Origin: Dacryopinax spathularia | Taxonomy: Eukaryota > Basidiomycota > Dacrymycetes > Dacrymycetales > Dacrymycetaceae | Assembly: GCA_037974965.1 (NCBI GenBank) | Contig: JBBPFI010000002.1 | Coordinates: forward strand, 1,240,001-1,304,000 | Direction of reading: 5' to 3' | DNA: 64,000 nucleotides | In this document: piece by piece, positions 9,988 to 21,419 of the stretch | Layout of the letters: every line of letters begins with the position of its first letter | How positions within the stretch are numbered: position 1 is the stretch's first letter | The notes under the pieces: model-generated | The model's database searches: none | Told to the model about the DNA's origin: nothing | What the model saw: the letters and a program-made list of their open reading frames with translations, nothing else | Program-made: the position numbers and the translations under genes

Positions 9988-12900
9988 ATGGACGACAACC
10001 AACATCTGTTCGGGGCTCGACATGGCGAGGATGGCTGGCAGCAGCCAAATCCATTCAGCGCAGTGCGTGTCGCGTCCCTATATGCTATCTCGTCGCGCTA
10101 ATGTTACGTTCCCAGCACCGTTCGGCCCTTTCCTATTCAGCTTTCGGTGTAAATCCCAGCATGTTGAACGGGTATCACCACCACTCTACTGGGCACAGTC
10201 ATGCATATGCACAACCACACTATCAACACCATCCGACACCGCCCTACACGACCGAAGACGTCAAGCCTCACCAATACCATACCGACCCTCGACTGGCGCA
10301 AACCTTTCACCAACTCTCGCCCTCGAGCTCTCGACTTGTCCATGCGCATTATACTGCCCTGACAGCATACGACGAGCAGATATATGCGTCAAGGAGGAAG
10401 GAACAGTATGCCGCAGCGGCCAAGGCGGCTGAGGAGGATGCGTTCTATAAAGCCGCGTTTCAGGAGATGGTTTGCTTGCCAGATGATGATGATGATCATG
10501 CGACCGAGGACAATGCAGGGTTGAGCGAGGGAGCCAGCTGCACTACCGTGGAGAATAGCCCAAAGTCGGTGGTGGATCATCCAGACGACGCGCATCGGCT
10601 GCGCATACTTTCGATCGCGGCGGAGAACGCTGAGCGGATGGATACTACAGGACCGCTTCATGATCCGGTCAAATCCGTTCGCTCTCCAGCATTCCCCTCA
10701 CTCCCACCTGCTCCTGTTGTAGTCCTGCCGCCCAGTCCACCGCCCGAGGAAACCCTGAACGCCGCCCGCTTGGATCAGAACAGCCAACCAAAGTTAGAGC
10801 AAGCACCCCTCGATGTGACTTGTCCCTCGACGCCAGCTTCAAACCGCCCTATCGACGGGAAGTCGACCGACTTCACTCCCGCCGACCCTGCCCCCTCATC
10901 TCAGAGCTCAAATCGCAGCTTCCGGGCCATCTTCGCCATGATGCCTTCGTCCTCTCCCTCGAAGACCAGGGCGGCTTACTTTTCCGATGAAGAATCAAAC
11001 GGAGAGGGGCCGCTGTCGGAGGAATCCGACTCAGAGTCTCCGCCTGATTCACCTGTGCCGGCGCGGGTATCCTTTTTGGCCGCGCTGAGCGAGAGGATGT
11101 CACCGGAAGTCATCGAAGAACCGCTGGTTGATCCAGGAACGGAGACTGGCCAGAATCCGTCCTGCGATGAAACGCCAAAACAATCGCAAATTCAAGCGAC
11201 TTACGCAGACTCCTCGCCTGTCGCACCAGCAGAAGATGCTGCTCAGCCTCCAGAAACCGGCGAGGCAATCCCTGCGCAAGAGCAGGCGGACGACACGGAT
11301 GGCCAGCGTGATTCAGTCGACGCCGATGTGCAATCAGTCATCATAGAGGGGAACGAATGCACACCTGAGGAGCCAGCACCTCCGTCGGAGGACCACGAAG
11401 CTGCGAAGAATGCCTCGGTGCCGGAAGAAGTAGAGAGAATGCAAGAGGAGCCTGCTGTAGAGGCGGAGTCCGGCAGGGACGTGCCTCCAAGAGTAGAGCA
11501 AGATACCCTTGCGGAAGACGGCTTGAATTGGGAAAAAGCCGCGCTGGCAGAGAAGGCGGAGGAGCCTGGGGTGGTGTTGGAGGAAGAGGCGAACAATGTG
11601 GCGGACATTGGGGAAGAGGCTGACCAGGCAGGAGTTGCTGAGGAGATGAAGGAATGTGCGAAGTCGGCGGAGGAGGACGGAAAGGAGGTCTTGCAGGGCG
11701 TTGCAGGATATATGGACATACAGGACGCATCGGAGCCTCTAGAGAATGCGGCGGAGCCTATAGGGAACGGGCTGCAATTGACTTCGACCGAGGACGCAAG
11801 TGAGCCCCCGAAGGAACCAGCGGAGCCCGTCGAAGGCCCAAACGAGCCCATCGAGGACGCAGCCGCCCCGGTCGAGGCCGCGGTCGAGGCCGTCGAAAGT
11901 CCGGTCGAGCCCATCGAGGACGAAATCAAGCCCATCGAGGACACAGTCGAGCCTATCGAGGATGCAATCAGGCCCTTCGAGGACGAAGTTGAGCCCGTCG
12001 AAGACGAAGCTGAGCCCGTCGAAGACGAAGTTGAGCCCGTCGAAGACGAAGTTGAGCCCGTCGAAGACGAAGTTGAGCTCCCCGTGGACGCCGTCGAGCT
12101 CATTGAGGACACAGTCGGGCCCGTCGAGCTCATTGAGGACACAGTCGAGCCCGTTGAGGAAACAGTCGAGCCCGTTGAGGACGCAGTCGAGCCCGTTGAG
12201 GACGCAGTCGAGCCCGTTGAGGACGCAGTCGAGCCTGTGGAGGATCCAGTCGAGCCCACTCAGGGTGCACCGGAAGAGAACGTGCCTGGGCCCATTGAAG
12301 ACGTGCCTGAGGTCATCGCGGACAACCCCACGAGCAACGAGGAGAGCCTGTTAATTTCGACCCTACGACCAACACCACCGCTGGAAGATCCTGTCAAGGT
12401 CGCGGCGTCATCCCCAGGATCCCCGTTGCTGTGTGCAGAAGAGCCAGCTTCGCCAAGTGCTCTGGACGCAGCACTACCACGGACAGAGATTTTCGAACAA
12501 GACGACTTTTGCGGACCAGAACGTGAACCGCAGCCGGCTGAGCGGGAGCCAAATCTTGCTGGCAGCGAGGACCTGCCTCCTGTCATTGACAATCAACCGC
12601 CTGAGCGTTCGAGTTCGGTGAAACTGTCACAATGGCCGTCTGCTAGCGAAGCAGATGTCGCCATTCCGAATTCCGATTTGACGGACGATACGGAGCCCAG
12701 CTTGGCAGCTCATCCTGCTCTCTTTCAATCAGTGGCTGCTGCGGAGGATGCTATGTCAGGCATTGCACCTGCGCATGAGTCTCCAAACGTGCGGGGGGAC
12801 AGAGATGAAACCAGCGCACCGAAAGCTATGTCATCGCCACGATCTGTCGCTCGCTCGTCTGTTCCTCAAGATGTACGTAGACAGACGGAGCCGACCGCCG

Positions 12901-14280
12901 CGCCCAGGCGACAGAGAGGACTTTTCCTAGATTACGTTGAGGTTCCTCCGGTCCCCGCTGCGCATCGCAGACTGGAAAAACGGTTCAGTAACAAGGTTGC
13001 GGTTGAGCGGACGTCAAAGCACGGCATCCCTTCTACTCCTGACGTGCGGAACGCTGTCCGACCGCAACCAATCCCCTTTCGGATCACACCACCGGCTGAG
13101 GCTGCTCAGCCGACATATCGCCGCATATTGAAACGCCCTCGCGGGTCCTCGTCCCCTGCTCCAGAGGAGCTCACGGTACGGCCAAAGAAACGCGTGCGTC
13201 TTGCGTCCCCTCCACCACCGTCTCCATCGACTTCTTCCCCGTCTCCTGTGGAAGAATCACCGTCTAGGAAGGCGACATTGCCTGTAACGGTAGTGCCTTC
13301 CCTGATGGCAGTGAAATTGCAAGAGCGAAATAGCCGTGCTACACCGCCGATCAAACGAGGGCCCAGGACCACGAATACGCTCCTGCCGCGACCTCCGCGT
13401 ATGCGATTTCGGGAAAATAGCCTCATGGTGGATAGTCATGGATCTCCAGCCGAACATATATACCCAATCCCCACGAACTCCGACTTGCGAGCAGCCAGAG
13501 CTCTGGGTGAATCGTCTTCCATGGTCCCTCTCCACAAGCGAGCGCGCAGCCCGTCTCCCCCGCCCAAGACTCACCCTCGAAAGCGAAGCCGTCAAGGAAG
13601 AGACGAGCGCGAATTGCCGTTCCCGACAGAGCTCCACAACCCCAAAACTCGCAACGAACTTCTTCCACCCCTCGTTGAATCTGGGAAGGTGAAGAGGGAA
13701 GCTGAGCCCAAAGTCCTCGAACCCGTGCTTGCGAACAGCGTTATCGACCTCACCGGTGATGACTCAGAAGATGAGATTGGTAGATGGGACGATGTGGGCA
13801 TGTCTGTCGTTGTAACGAAGACATCGAAACCTGCGAAAATCGAATCGCCGAAGAAACCATGGCCTTCGACGGAGCGACGGGGTTTTGCACGGAGAGAGCA
13901 CATAGAACATGATGAGAGGATGGTGGACCCCAGGCCGGGACGCCCTTTTGTCCACAGGCCAAGCAAGCTCAGACAAGATATTACCGCTGCACAACTGGAT
14001 TTGCCGCGAGAGAGTGTTGTCCACGAGTTCAGGGGACCTCGTCATCCTCCTTCACTCGCGCACAAACGGCCCCCTCGAGAGTGGGCTTACACCGTCTCTT
14101 CCCCACTGTGGTAAGTCATCTTACTTGTCTGACTCATGCTCAATCTGATGGTCTCACAGTCGAGCGCCTCCGTCACGAACGCACACCGCTGCTCCTGGGC
14201 TGCACATGCGTTCAACCACGCCTCGACGGCAAATAGCAACCACCTCTCTGGGCAGGAGTCCGCATTCTTTCCGCCGATGA
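9988..14280 (+). CDS. Large disordered, acidic repeat protein with SUMO-interaction-like motif
   Basis: Exons 9988-10062, 10116-14110 and 14160-14280 (introns 53 and 49 nt) give 1396 aa. No globular domain is visible: long Glu/Ser/Pro-rich stretches dominate. Residues about 605-740 hold some two dozen copies of a 5-7 residue unit close to EPVEDAV. The C-terminal third is basic, with several nuclear-signal-like clusters (KRPRG, RPKKRVRL, HKRARS, RKRSR). At about residue 1233, VIDLTGDDSEDE matches the consensus SUMO-interaction motif (hydrophobic core plus acidic flank). A nuclear scaffold or chromatin role fits this, but it is inference. The last exon is short and basic. The start is supported by a good ATG context (GACCATGG) and the clean first intron. 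Confidence 0.8.
11860..12255 (+). repeat. Degenerate 15-21 bp coding tandem repeat
   Basis: Repeats of a unit like GTCGAGCCCGTTGAGGACGCA encode EPVEDAV. Units differ mainly at synonymous sites on the left side and are nearly identical at 12160-12240, suggesting recent expansion on the right. Long antisense ORFs (Ser/Thr-rich) are shadows. Confidence 0.85.
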
Positions 14281-14653
14281 CGACCCGGGCTTGTACGAAC
14301 ACCTGCCATTTACATCCGTAGAACTATCTTGGAAGGACTTTGTATGGTTATTTGTGCCACCAGCTTGACGACTTGTTGATACTATTATTATTGACTCTGC
14401 CAACATCACGTCCTTCCTTTTCCCATGTATTGTGCCAGGGAGATTTGCACGCTTACTGTATTCCTAGTCGCATTTCCTTTCTGGGCTGATAATGAGAGTC
14501 TAACGCTAATTCTGGTGGTTACCCTTGAAGGGTACGCAGGATGCTAGCAACAAACGGGTTTGACATTATTTTGCAGAAGTTGACTAGTTAGGCGAGTACG
14601 AACGTTTATGCAATGCTAAGGGCGGAGCACATGCAGATAAGATTAGTCGACCT
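14281..14653. other. Convergent 3' ends, no gene
   Basis: Shared downstream region of the disordered protein gene and the Mix17-like gene. I see no ORF, RNA or repeat. Confidence 0.6.
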
Positions 14654-15234
14654 CTAGTAGGGAGCAGCAGCCTGCTGGCACGCCTTGAGCTGGTCAAGGT
14701 ACCACCTGCAAGTCTCAGCATCGCCAACCTCAAGGCAGCGCATGACCTCTGTAAAACCTGATCAGTAAGTGACCAGTAGCAGAACAAGACGCACGCACCC
14801 TTTGCCTGGACTTCGCAGGCCCTGCCCTGCTGGTTCTGCTGCTGCTGGGGAACAGGAGCAGCCTGGTCGACGGGCGCAGGAGCCTCAGAGCGGCCGCCGA
14901 AGAGCATGTTGGACAGTCCGTGGCCGATGGTCGAGCCGACAGCGACTGAGCCAGCAGTGGCAGCCATTTGGGCCTATTAATCTATAAGGAACCCGCTATG
15001 TCGTGGTACATAAGAGGACATACCAGCATGCCGGGCTGCTGAGGCTGAGCAGTGGGTGCGTGTGCCGGAGGAGCGTGGGCGGGCGGGTAGGCCGCAGCGG
15101 TGTGCGCACCGCGCTGCTGCTGAGAGGGAGCAGCACGAGGGGCAGCCGAAGGGCGAGAAGAACGACCAGAGGAGCGCTACGTAGAGTGTGAGTATGACAA
15201 TGTAACGATGATGAGTAATGATACGCACAGGCAT
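14654..15234 (-). CDS. Mix17/CHCHD2-like twin CX9C mitochondrial protein
   Basis: Small protein of the mitochondrial intermembrane space, imported and oxidised by the Mia40 pathway. Four exons: 15234-15229 (only ATG CCT), 15176-15024, 14973-14799, 14748-14654; 142 aa. The N-terminus is basic and Ser/Arg/Pro/Gln-rich, the middle is a hydrophobic Gly/Ala segment (TAGSVAVGSTIGHGLSNMLF), typical of CHCHD2/CHCHD10 relatives, and the C-terminus has CEVQAKEVMRC and CRWYLDQLKAC, a perfect twin CX9C pair. The second-to-last acceptor was chosen (TTTTACAG at 14749) because the other nearby AG would break the first CX9C spacing. Proposed family roles are respiration and cristae or stress signalling. Confidence 0.9.
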
Positions 15235-15481
15235 GGTTGTTGAAAGGTTGTAGATAGGTGTTAGACGATGAGGACGACGAGGATGAGAGTGGGAGAGATG
15301 AGAGCAAGGGCCGTTCTCGAACTGACGGGTTCAGTTTGAGCGCGGGTGAAGCGAAAGTCCACCCGGCAGAGGGGACACGCCACCCGAGATGACACGCAAG
15401 CGGTCGCACGTTCTTTGCCGAAGAAGCTAGGGATGAAAGAGAAGGTATCTATACAGACAGTAAAACATTCTTACCATCCAG

Positions 15482-15567
15482 TGCTCCGTGGCGCAATTGG
15501 TTAGCGCGTCTGACTGTTAAATTACAACGGTATCAGGAGGTTGAGAGTTCGAGCCTCTCCGGAGCAG
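15482..15567 (+). tRNA. tRNA-Asn (GTT) with 12-nt intron
   Basis: The acceptor stem TGCTCCG pairs with CGGAGCA; D-arm GCGC..GCGC; anticodon stem TCTGA pairs with TCAGG; loop CTGTTAA with anticodon GTT; T-arm GAGAG TTCGAGC CTCTC. A 12-nt intron sits after base 37, the standard eukaryotic place. A TTTT run follows at once, as a Pol III stop. Confidence 0.93.
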
Positions 15568-15760
15568 TACCTTTTAAAATTCAAGTTGGGGTGCAATGCT
15601 TCCGTTTTGCTCCTTTCCATGTTTTTCGTACTCGACCTGACCTTTTCAGTCTCTACCGAGAGCGTTGCTTCGTACAGGTAAACATCAGATTCTTCTCACA
15701 CACTTGATATTACGAAATATCCCCAGAATTGCATAAGATACAGGAGCGAGTTGTTCTCGC

Positions 15761-18700
15761 CTACAAGCCCGCGAGGGCATCATCCAGTAGCTGCTTCGCC
15801 TCCCTGGCGTGCCACTTGCCAACAGCGACAGCAGGAACAGGCGACTCCTTCCGACCGACATACCGGATCCCCTTCGGTCCGTCTGGCAGCTCGGACAAAA
15901 TTGAGCTTATGCGAGGGGCGATGTGTGGGTACGCGCCCTGGTTCTTCGGCTCCTCTTGCGCCCAGAATAGCTCGGCATGCTTGTAGGCCGACAGGACGTC
16001 CTTGACCGCATCGAATGGGAAAGGAGCGAGTTCCTCGATCCGGACGATTGCGACGTCTGACGACAGCTTGCGCTGGTCGCGCTCACGGGCCAGGATATAG
16101 TAAAACTTGCCACTCAGGAGGATGAGCCGCTTAACCGAGGAGGGATCGCTGATCGTCGGGTCTGCGAGAACAGGCTGGAACTTGGTGCCCGGCGTCATCT
16201 CGGCGAGTGCGGAGGACGCAGCCTATGGATGATCGGATCAGTGAATTAGCTGGAGGACATGGTTGAACGTACCGGTGCACGGAGCAAGCCTTTCGGCGAA
16301 GCCACAATCAGAGGCTTGCGGTAGTTCCTCTTCATCTGCCTACGGAGCAAATGGAAGTACTGCGCTGAGGTGGTAACGTTTACGACGTGCATGTTCGGGT
16401 TGAAGTCTTCCTTCTCGTAGGGATCGTTCGTAAGTTGGAGGAAGCGCTCGATCCTAGCGGACGAGTGCTCCGGGCCAGCACCGTCAAGCCCGTGGGGGAG
16501 CAGCATGACAAGACCGCTTTGCCTGAGCCATTTGCTTTCTCCGGAAGAGACAAAAGTATCGATGATGATCTGTGCGCCATTGAAGAAGTCGCCGAATTGA
16601 CTATGGAAGTTGATGAGCATACTTTCAGGGTCATTCGGGGATTGGGCGTACCTCTCCCAGATTGGCAGGAGTCTCGGCGAGTCAATACTGACACCATACT
16701 CGAATCCCAGTACACCGAACTCGCTCAAGGAGCTATTGGCGAGCTCAAGCATTCCCTGCCCTTCACCCAAAGACATGTTGAGCGGAACCACTACTCGCTC
16801 AGTGCGCTGATCGACCAGCATGGCGTGCCTGTGACTGAAGGTCCCACGACCAACGTCCTGACCCGAGATGCGCACGTTGTACCCCTCCAGCATGAGTGAA
16901 CCGAAAGCCATCGCTTCCGCCGTACCGAAGTCAATGCCTTTTCCGGTCTCGACGCTTTCCAACCGTTGCTTGACATGACGCTGCAGGCGAGAGTGGATCT
17001 CCTGCGCTAACCATCAGCCCCCAAATCTCGGGATGAGTAGAAGTACATACGAAGCCTTCGGGGATGGAAACGCTGGCTTTGGCGACCTGCTTGAGGGTGT
17101 CCTCGCTCACGCCCGTATCCGGGTCGCGAACTGCCTCGGGGCTGGCAGGCCAGACCATCGAGCTCCACTGCTCCTTCAGGTGATCCGCAACTGGCTTGTA
17201 GGTCTCGCTAGCTGCGAGTTCCTTCTCGAGCTTATCCTTGTACGACGTCCGGATTTCACCGACACCTGCGGCATCGAGGACGCCCTCAGACTACAGGGTT
17301 CAGTACCCATTTTCGAACGGTGAAGTTGCGGCATACCTCGAGACGCTCCTCGTACAATTTCGGGACGCTCTTCCTGCTCCTGATCTTCTCGTACATGAGC
17401 GGCTGGGTGTATGCGGGTTCATCGAGCTCGTTGTGGCCCCAACGCCTGTACGTGATCAAGTCGATGACGATATCCTTCCTGAAGTGTTGCCTGTAGGTGA
17501 AAGCGGTCTGTATGGCCCGAACCACATCTTCCGGGTAATCGCCATTCACGTGCAGGACGGGTGCAGCGATCATTTTAGCGACATCGGAGCAATACAAGGA
17601 GGAGCGTGCCGAGGTTGACGGAGTCGTATAGCCGATATTGTTGTTCACGACGATATGGACGCTCCCGCCGCTGGTGTAATGCGGGAGGTCGCTCAAGCCC
17701 AAAGACTCCATGACGACGCCTTGGCCGGTGAAAGCTGCATCTCCGTGCAACTGTACGCACATAACCTTGTCGCCAAGCTTGCATTCTGCCGGGTCTGCGC
17801 CGCCGAACAGGTCTCGGAGAAGAGAATACTGCTTTGCGCGCGTCTTGCCCATCGCAACGGGGTTGACGGCCTCCAAGTGCGAGGGATTGGGAAGCATGGT
17901 CACCTTGATAGGTTTGGAGGCACCCTCGTAAACCAGTGATGGGGCAGCAGCTATATGCGTTGGAAACCGTCAGTTCAGGTAGTAATCGGCAGGGGACATG
18001 GACGCACTCAGATGGCTAATAACGTCGGCAGTAGCACCGAGTTCCTCGGGGACCTCACTCCCACCCTTGATCTTATGGAAAAGTGCAGCAGGAGAGTACT
18101 CAAGAAGCCCAGTGAGGAGTGCGAGACGACCACGATGCGGCATACAGAGAATGATGTGCTCAACACCCGCTACGTTTGCAGTTCAGTATTCAAGTCCAGG
18201 TGTACTCGCGGGAAAACACGCACCAGCAGCCGCTACTGCGAATAGTCCATCAAGGCCTGCGATCATGCTCTCTGCGCCCTCACCGCCGTACCGCTTCAGG
18301 TTTGGGAACTTGGTCTGTAGGAAGTGCTCGAACACCTCCGACTCTGACAGAAGCTTCGCGATGCGGACCTTCTCCGATGCGGGGAGTGAGCTTCGTGGTT
18401 GTGATTCCAGGTACTTCGCGAACCATAGGCGGACCGCCTTGGACTATGGAGGGTTAGCTCGTTGAATGCCGAGGGTCTTCGGGCGTACGACTTACTGGTG
18501 AATGCTTGGATAGGGTCAGCGAGAGGTGCCATCTGAAGATAAAAGGGGCTCACCATGAACTCATACGCGATCCGCCCTACGTACACACTCCGCAACCACT
18601 CTTCCATCTCCTTCAAGCTGACTTTGCCCTTCGCCTCCTTCCCTCCGAGACCAAAGACAATGCCGTCGATATCGTATTCGGCGTCTTTGTCCACCAGTCC

Positions 18701-19043
18701 ATAACGCTCAGGATCGAGCGCTGCGACTGGGTCCCGCTCTAGCAAATCGAGTGGATCGATCGAGGCCGCACGATGCCCATGCATGCGCACGATGTCGGCA
18801 TACCGCAGCAGTGCCGCATTACGCGTACGGTTGGCCAGTTGATCCTCGGTATCTGCATATCCGGTCAGCACCGGTTGTGTCTGTACGTCTTGAGATGTTG
18901 CTGCACGTACAGTCCTCAACCTGGAACGGCCGTGGCTTGCGGTAGCCAAAGCTCTCATCCTGGTACCCTCTCCGTGCACCGATGCTCAACGACGTCAGGC
19001 GCGTCGGCCTCCTCACGGCTGTGATGGAACGCCGGAGGAACAT
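15761..19043 (-). CDS. KGD1: 2-oxoglutarate dehydrogenase E1 component, mitochondrial
   Basis: Thiamine-diphosphate E1 enzyme of the TCA-cycle 2-oxoglutarate dehydrogenase complex; decarboxylates 2-oxoglutarate and passes succinyl to the E2 lipoate. Nine exons: 19043-18911, 18852-18554, 18504-18496, 18443-18224, 18169-18008, 17950-17337, 17290-17051, 17001-16273, 16222-15761; 955 aa, near the usual 1000. An Arg/Ser-rich mitochondrial presequence opens the protein. Hallmarks: [19 protein letters not shown], the ThDP motif [25 protein letters not shown], the transketolase-like [10 protein letters not shown] and [15 protein letters not shown], and [13 protein letters not shown] near the end. The third exon is only 9 nt (His-Ser-Pro). 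Summed exon phases are consistent throughout. The promoter holds repeated CGATCA words. Confidence 0.96.
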
Positions 19044-19292
19044 GTCGCGTTGGTTCGAGGAGGGATTGCACGAAGCTCCTTGACGCTCACACCGCGCTAT
19101 GCGTCGCCTCGCCCATACGCGCGGGCTTTGGTACCAGTTGCTATATACGGTCCGAAGCTGGTGATGCTGTCGGCGTTGCCCGTGTTGCCGTTGTTCAGGG
19201 ACCGCGCCGACGTGCGACGGGGTACGGCGCCGTTACGGACCGCCGTCCATTGAGACTTTGTCCGAAGCGCACATCCGGCGGTCCTGCGGGGT

Positions 19293-19400
19293 AATCGATC
19301 ACCTCTCGATCACTTTCGATCATTTTCGATCATCACTCATTGCGGAGGTGCGGGGACTCCGGATTATTCGGCGAATGCGGCGATCACTTTCCGATCATTT
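19293..19400. promoter_or_regulatory. CGATCA repeat cluster upstream of KGD1
   Basis: Six CGATCA words (most as TCGATCAC or TCGATCAT) occur in 108 bp, about 250-350 bp upstream of the E1 start and within the 538-bp spacer before the tetraspan gene. They could be binding sites for one factor. No gene is seen in 19044-19581. Confidence 0.4.
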
Positions 19401-19581
19401 CGGAGCGCCTTGGGTCAGGCGGGAATGCATTTTGCAAGGCGTAGACTGCGGAGTGTTTCTATGTGATATATTGCAAGTGTAATATACATGTGTCCTTTGC
19501 AGGCGTATCAAGTCTTGTAACGAAGGACATGACGTCGTAAATAATTAAAGGAAAGATAGTCCATAACATGAGTAAATGCGT

Positions 19582-20290
19582 TTAGTACGCTTTGTTCACG
19601 TACGGCGTCGATGCGCCAGGAAGAGGTGCGTATGGCTGCTGCTGGCCGTAGACGACGGGCTGCTGCATGGCGATGGGTGGCTGGCGGTTCATGGCATGCT
19701 CCATGTTCTCGACGGAGTGGAACATCGCTTCCTGCGAGAGCTGGTCGACGTAGCGGGAGACGATGACGCATGCGTAGAGGACGATGAGCTCGAGGATGGC
19801 GAAGATGATGATGTAGATGATGCGGACGATCTTGAATGCGTCGGTGCAATCGTTGGCCGAGGCATTGGTATCGTCTGATTGGCACTGGCTGACAACCTGG
19901 CTGAGGGTGTTGGAGCGGAAAAGCTGCCAGATGGCGAGACCACCGGCGACGAGGGTCAGGAGCCAGGTGATCCAGAGGATGACTGAGTAGCTCTTAACGA
20001 GCGGGCGGGAGGCGATGATTGAGCCGATCAAGCCGAGCAGGGAGAAGAAGGCAAGGACGCCGAAGATGACACCGGAGATGATGAGGATGACCTTGTCCTC
20101 GGTTTGTGCGTCCGCACCCAGCTCTGCGAAATTCCGGTCAGCTCGTTTCAAAATGGTATGCAGGAGACCAGTACTCACTAACAAACTGGAACCATGACCC
20201 GGCAGAGACAAGCCCGCCACCGGCGATCATGAGCAGGGAGAGGATGAACACGCCGAAGCGGACGGGGATGCAGCAGCAGAAGGTCTCCAT
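19582..20290 (-). CDS. Four-span (MARVEL/tetraspan-like) membrane protein
   Basis: Exons 20290-20179 and 20123-19582 around a 55-nt intron (GTGAGT..CGCAG), phase 1, give 217 aa. The first exon encodes METFCCCIPVRFGVFILSLL, where the triple Cys is a likely palmitoylation site next to the first span. Three more spans follow (about residues 55-77, 84-105, 141-165), with a Cys-containing loop (QCQSDDTNASANDC) between spans 3 and 4 that is probably outside. The cytosolic tail is Gln/Pro/Tyr-rich (QQPVVYGQQQPYAPLPG). This four-span plan with a CCC-PVR start recurs in mushroom genomes; a plasma membrane or endomembrane organiser is possible, but function is unknown. Confidence 0.8.
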
Positions 20291-21419
20291 TATCAAGTTG
20301 TTGTTTTGTGGCTAAGTCGGTGGAAGTTCTTCGGTGGAGGAAGTCTGCTGGCTTTTGCTTTTGGGAGGAGCGCTGGAGGACTGGAGCCCTGGGGTATTAG
20401 AGAGGCGCTGGTAGCGTATGATGCTGGGACATGGCCATCCAGGCTACGGGTTATATACATGGCAGGCTCCCAGGCCGAGCAAGTCGCAGCTGTCGATAGA
20501 TGTCACACTCTCTCAGGGTGCGATGCTGCCCAGGGTTGCGCAGTGCAGAAGACGCGACGTGCCGGGGTTGGTATGAAACATCGAGCATTCCCGCCTGCCA
20601 GGAATAGGGTTGCCCGTGTCTATCCCTCCTACCGTCACCGCTGGAATGTATGCTAGGCAAATAGAATCAGCACACTAGCGCACAGCGGGGAAACACCGGA
20701 CAGATTCAGTCGCACTGCCCCGTGGACCCTGGGGAAACCAACACGGCGGCTCGCAGCGCACGGACTCCGATCGTGGCGATGTCCTTGGTTCCCTAACATC
20801 GTTCGTCCGTGTTCGGGGTACAGCAATACCGGTGGGCAGTGATGAGCTTCGCTTAGCCGCAAAATCAATGAACAACAGGAGCAATCCGGAAATAGAAGTT
20901 GGGGGCTGTACATAACAATAACGAGAGGTATTCATCTCCATCAATCGAAGGCTTCTGAGTGATGGAAGGCAGCCGAAGGCAAGCGCTGCTGCCCGTATCG
21001 GCCTCGGTCAAGATGAGGATTTTCACTGATTGCCGCGATTGCTTATGTGAGCATGGCTTGCGAGTTGAGAGGGGGTCGGCCTCCAACTCAATCAGGTCAA
21101 TACGCTAGCACGACTGTCAGGACTTCACCGCTGGCTTCGATTGCAACGGCGGGAAAGCCTGTCCGTATCCGAGCATTCGGACAGGAAGCCGATCTGGATG
21201 GCCAGTCAATGTCATTGCCATGCTCCCAAGTAGGCTTACTAATCCCTGAAGGGAGGTTCACGCAAACAACGGGAAAGAATGGGAAATGTCCAGTGCATTG
21301 TAGTAGTGATGAGAAGAGAGTGGCTGCTCGACAAAAGAGCTTTGATCGCATGACGATCATGAGAAACAAAAACAGAAGGGGTCCACCATGTATATCAACT
21401 ATCCTCCATCCGAAAGCCT
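20291..21419. other. 1.1-kb intergenic region, no gene
   Basis: Promoter of the tetraspan gene on the left and 3' region of glycoprotein A on the right. ORFs here are short, overlap on all frames and lack codon bias. I see no RNA gene or repeat. Confidence 0.6.

Noticed and set aside
11243-12259. 338-codon Ser/Thr-rich ORF on the minus strand
   Set aside because: Shadow of the EPVED coding repeat of the large disordered protein.
18444-18553. One 110-nt intron in KGD1 instead of two with a 9-nt exon
   Set aside because: Possible and in frame, but the inner GTAAGT and AG are good, all other introns of the gene are 46-58 nt, and the His-Ser-Pro residues fit the family as I recall it.
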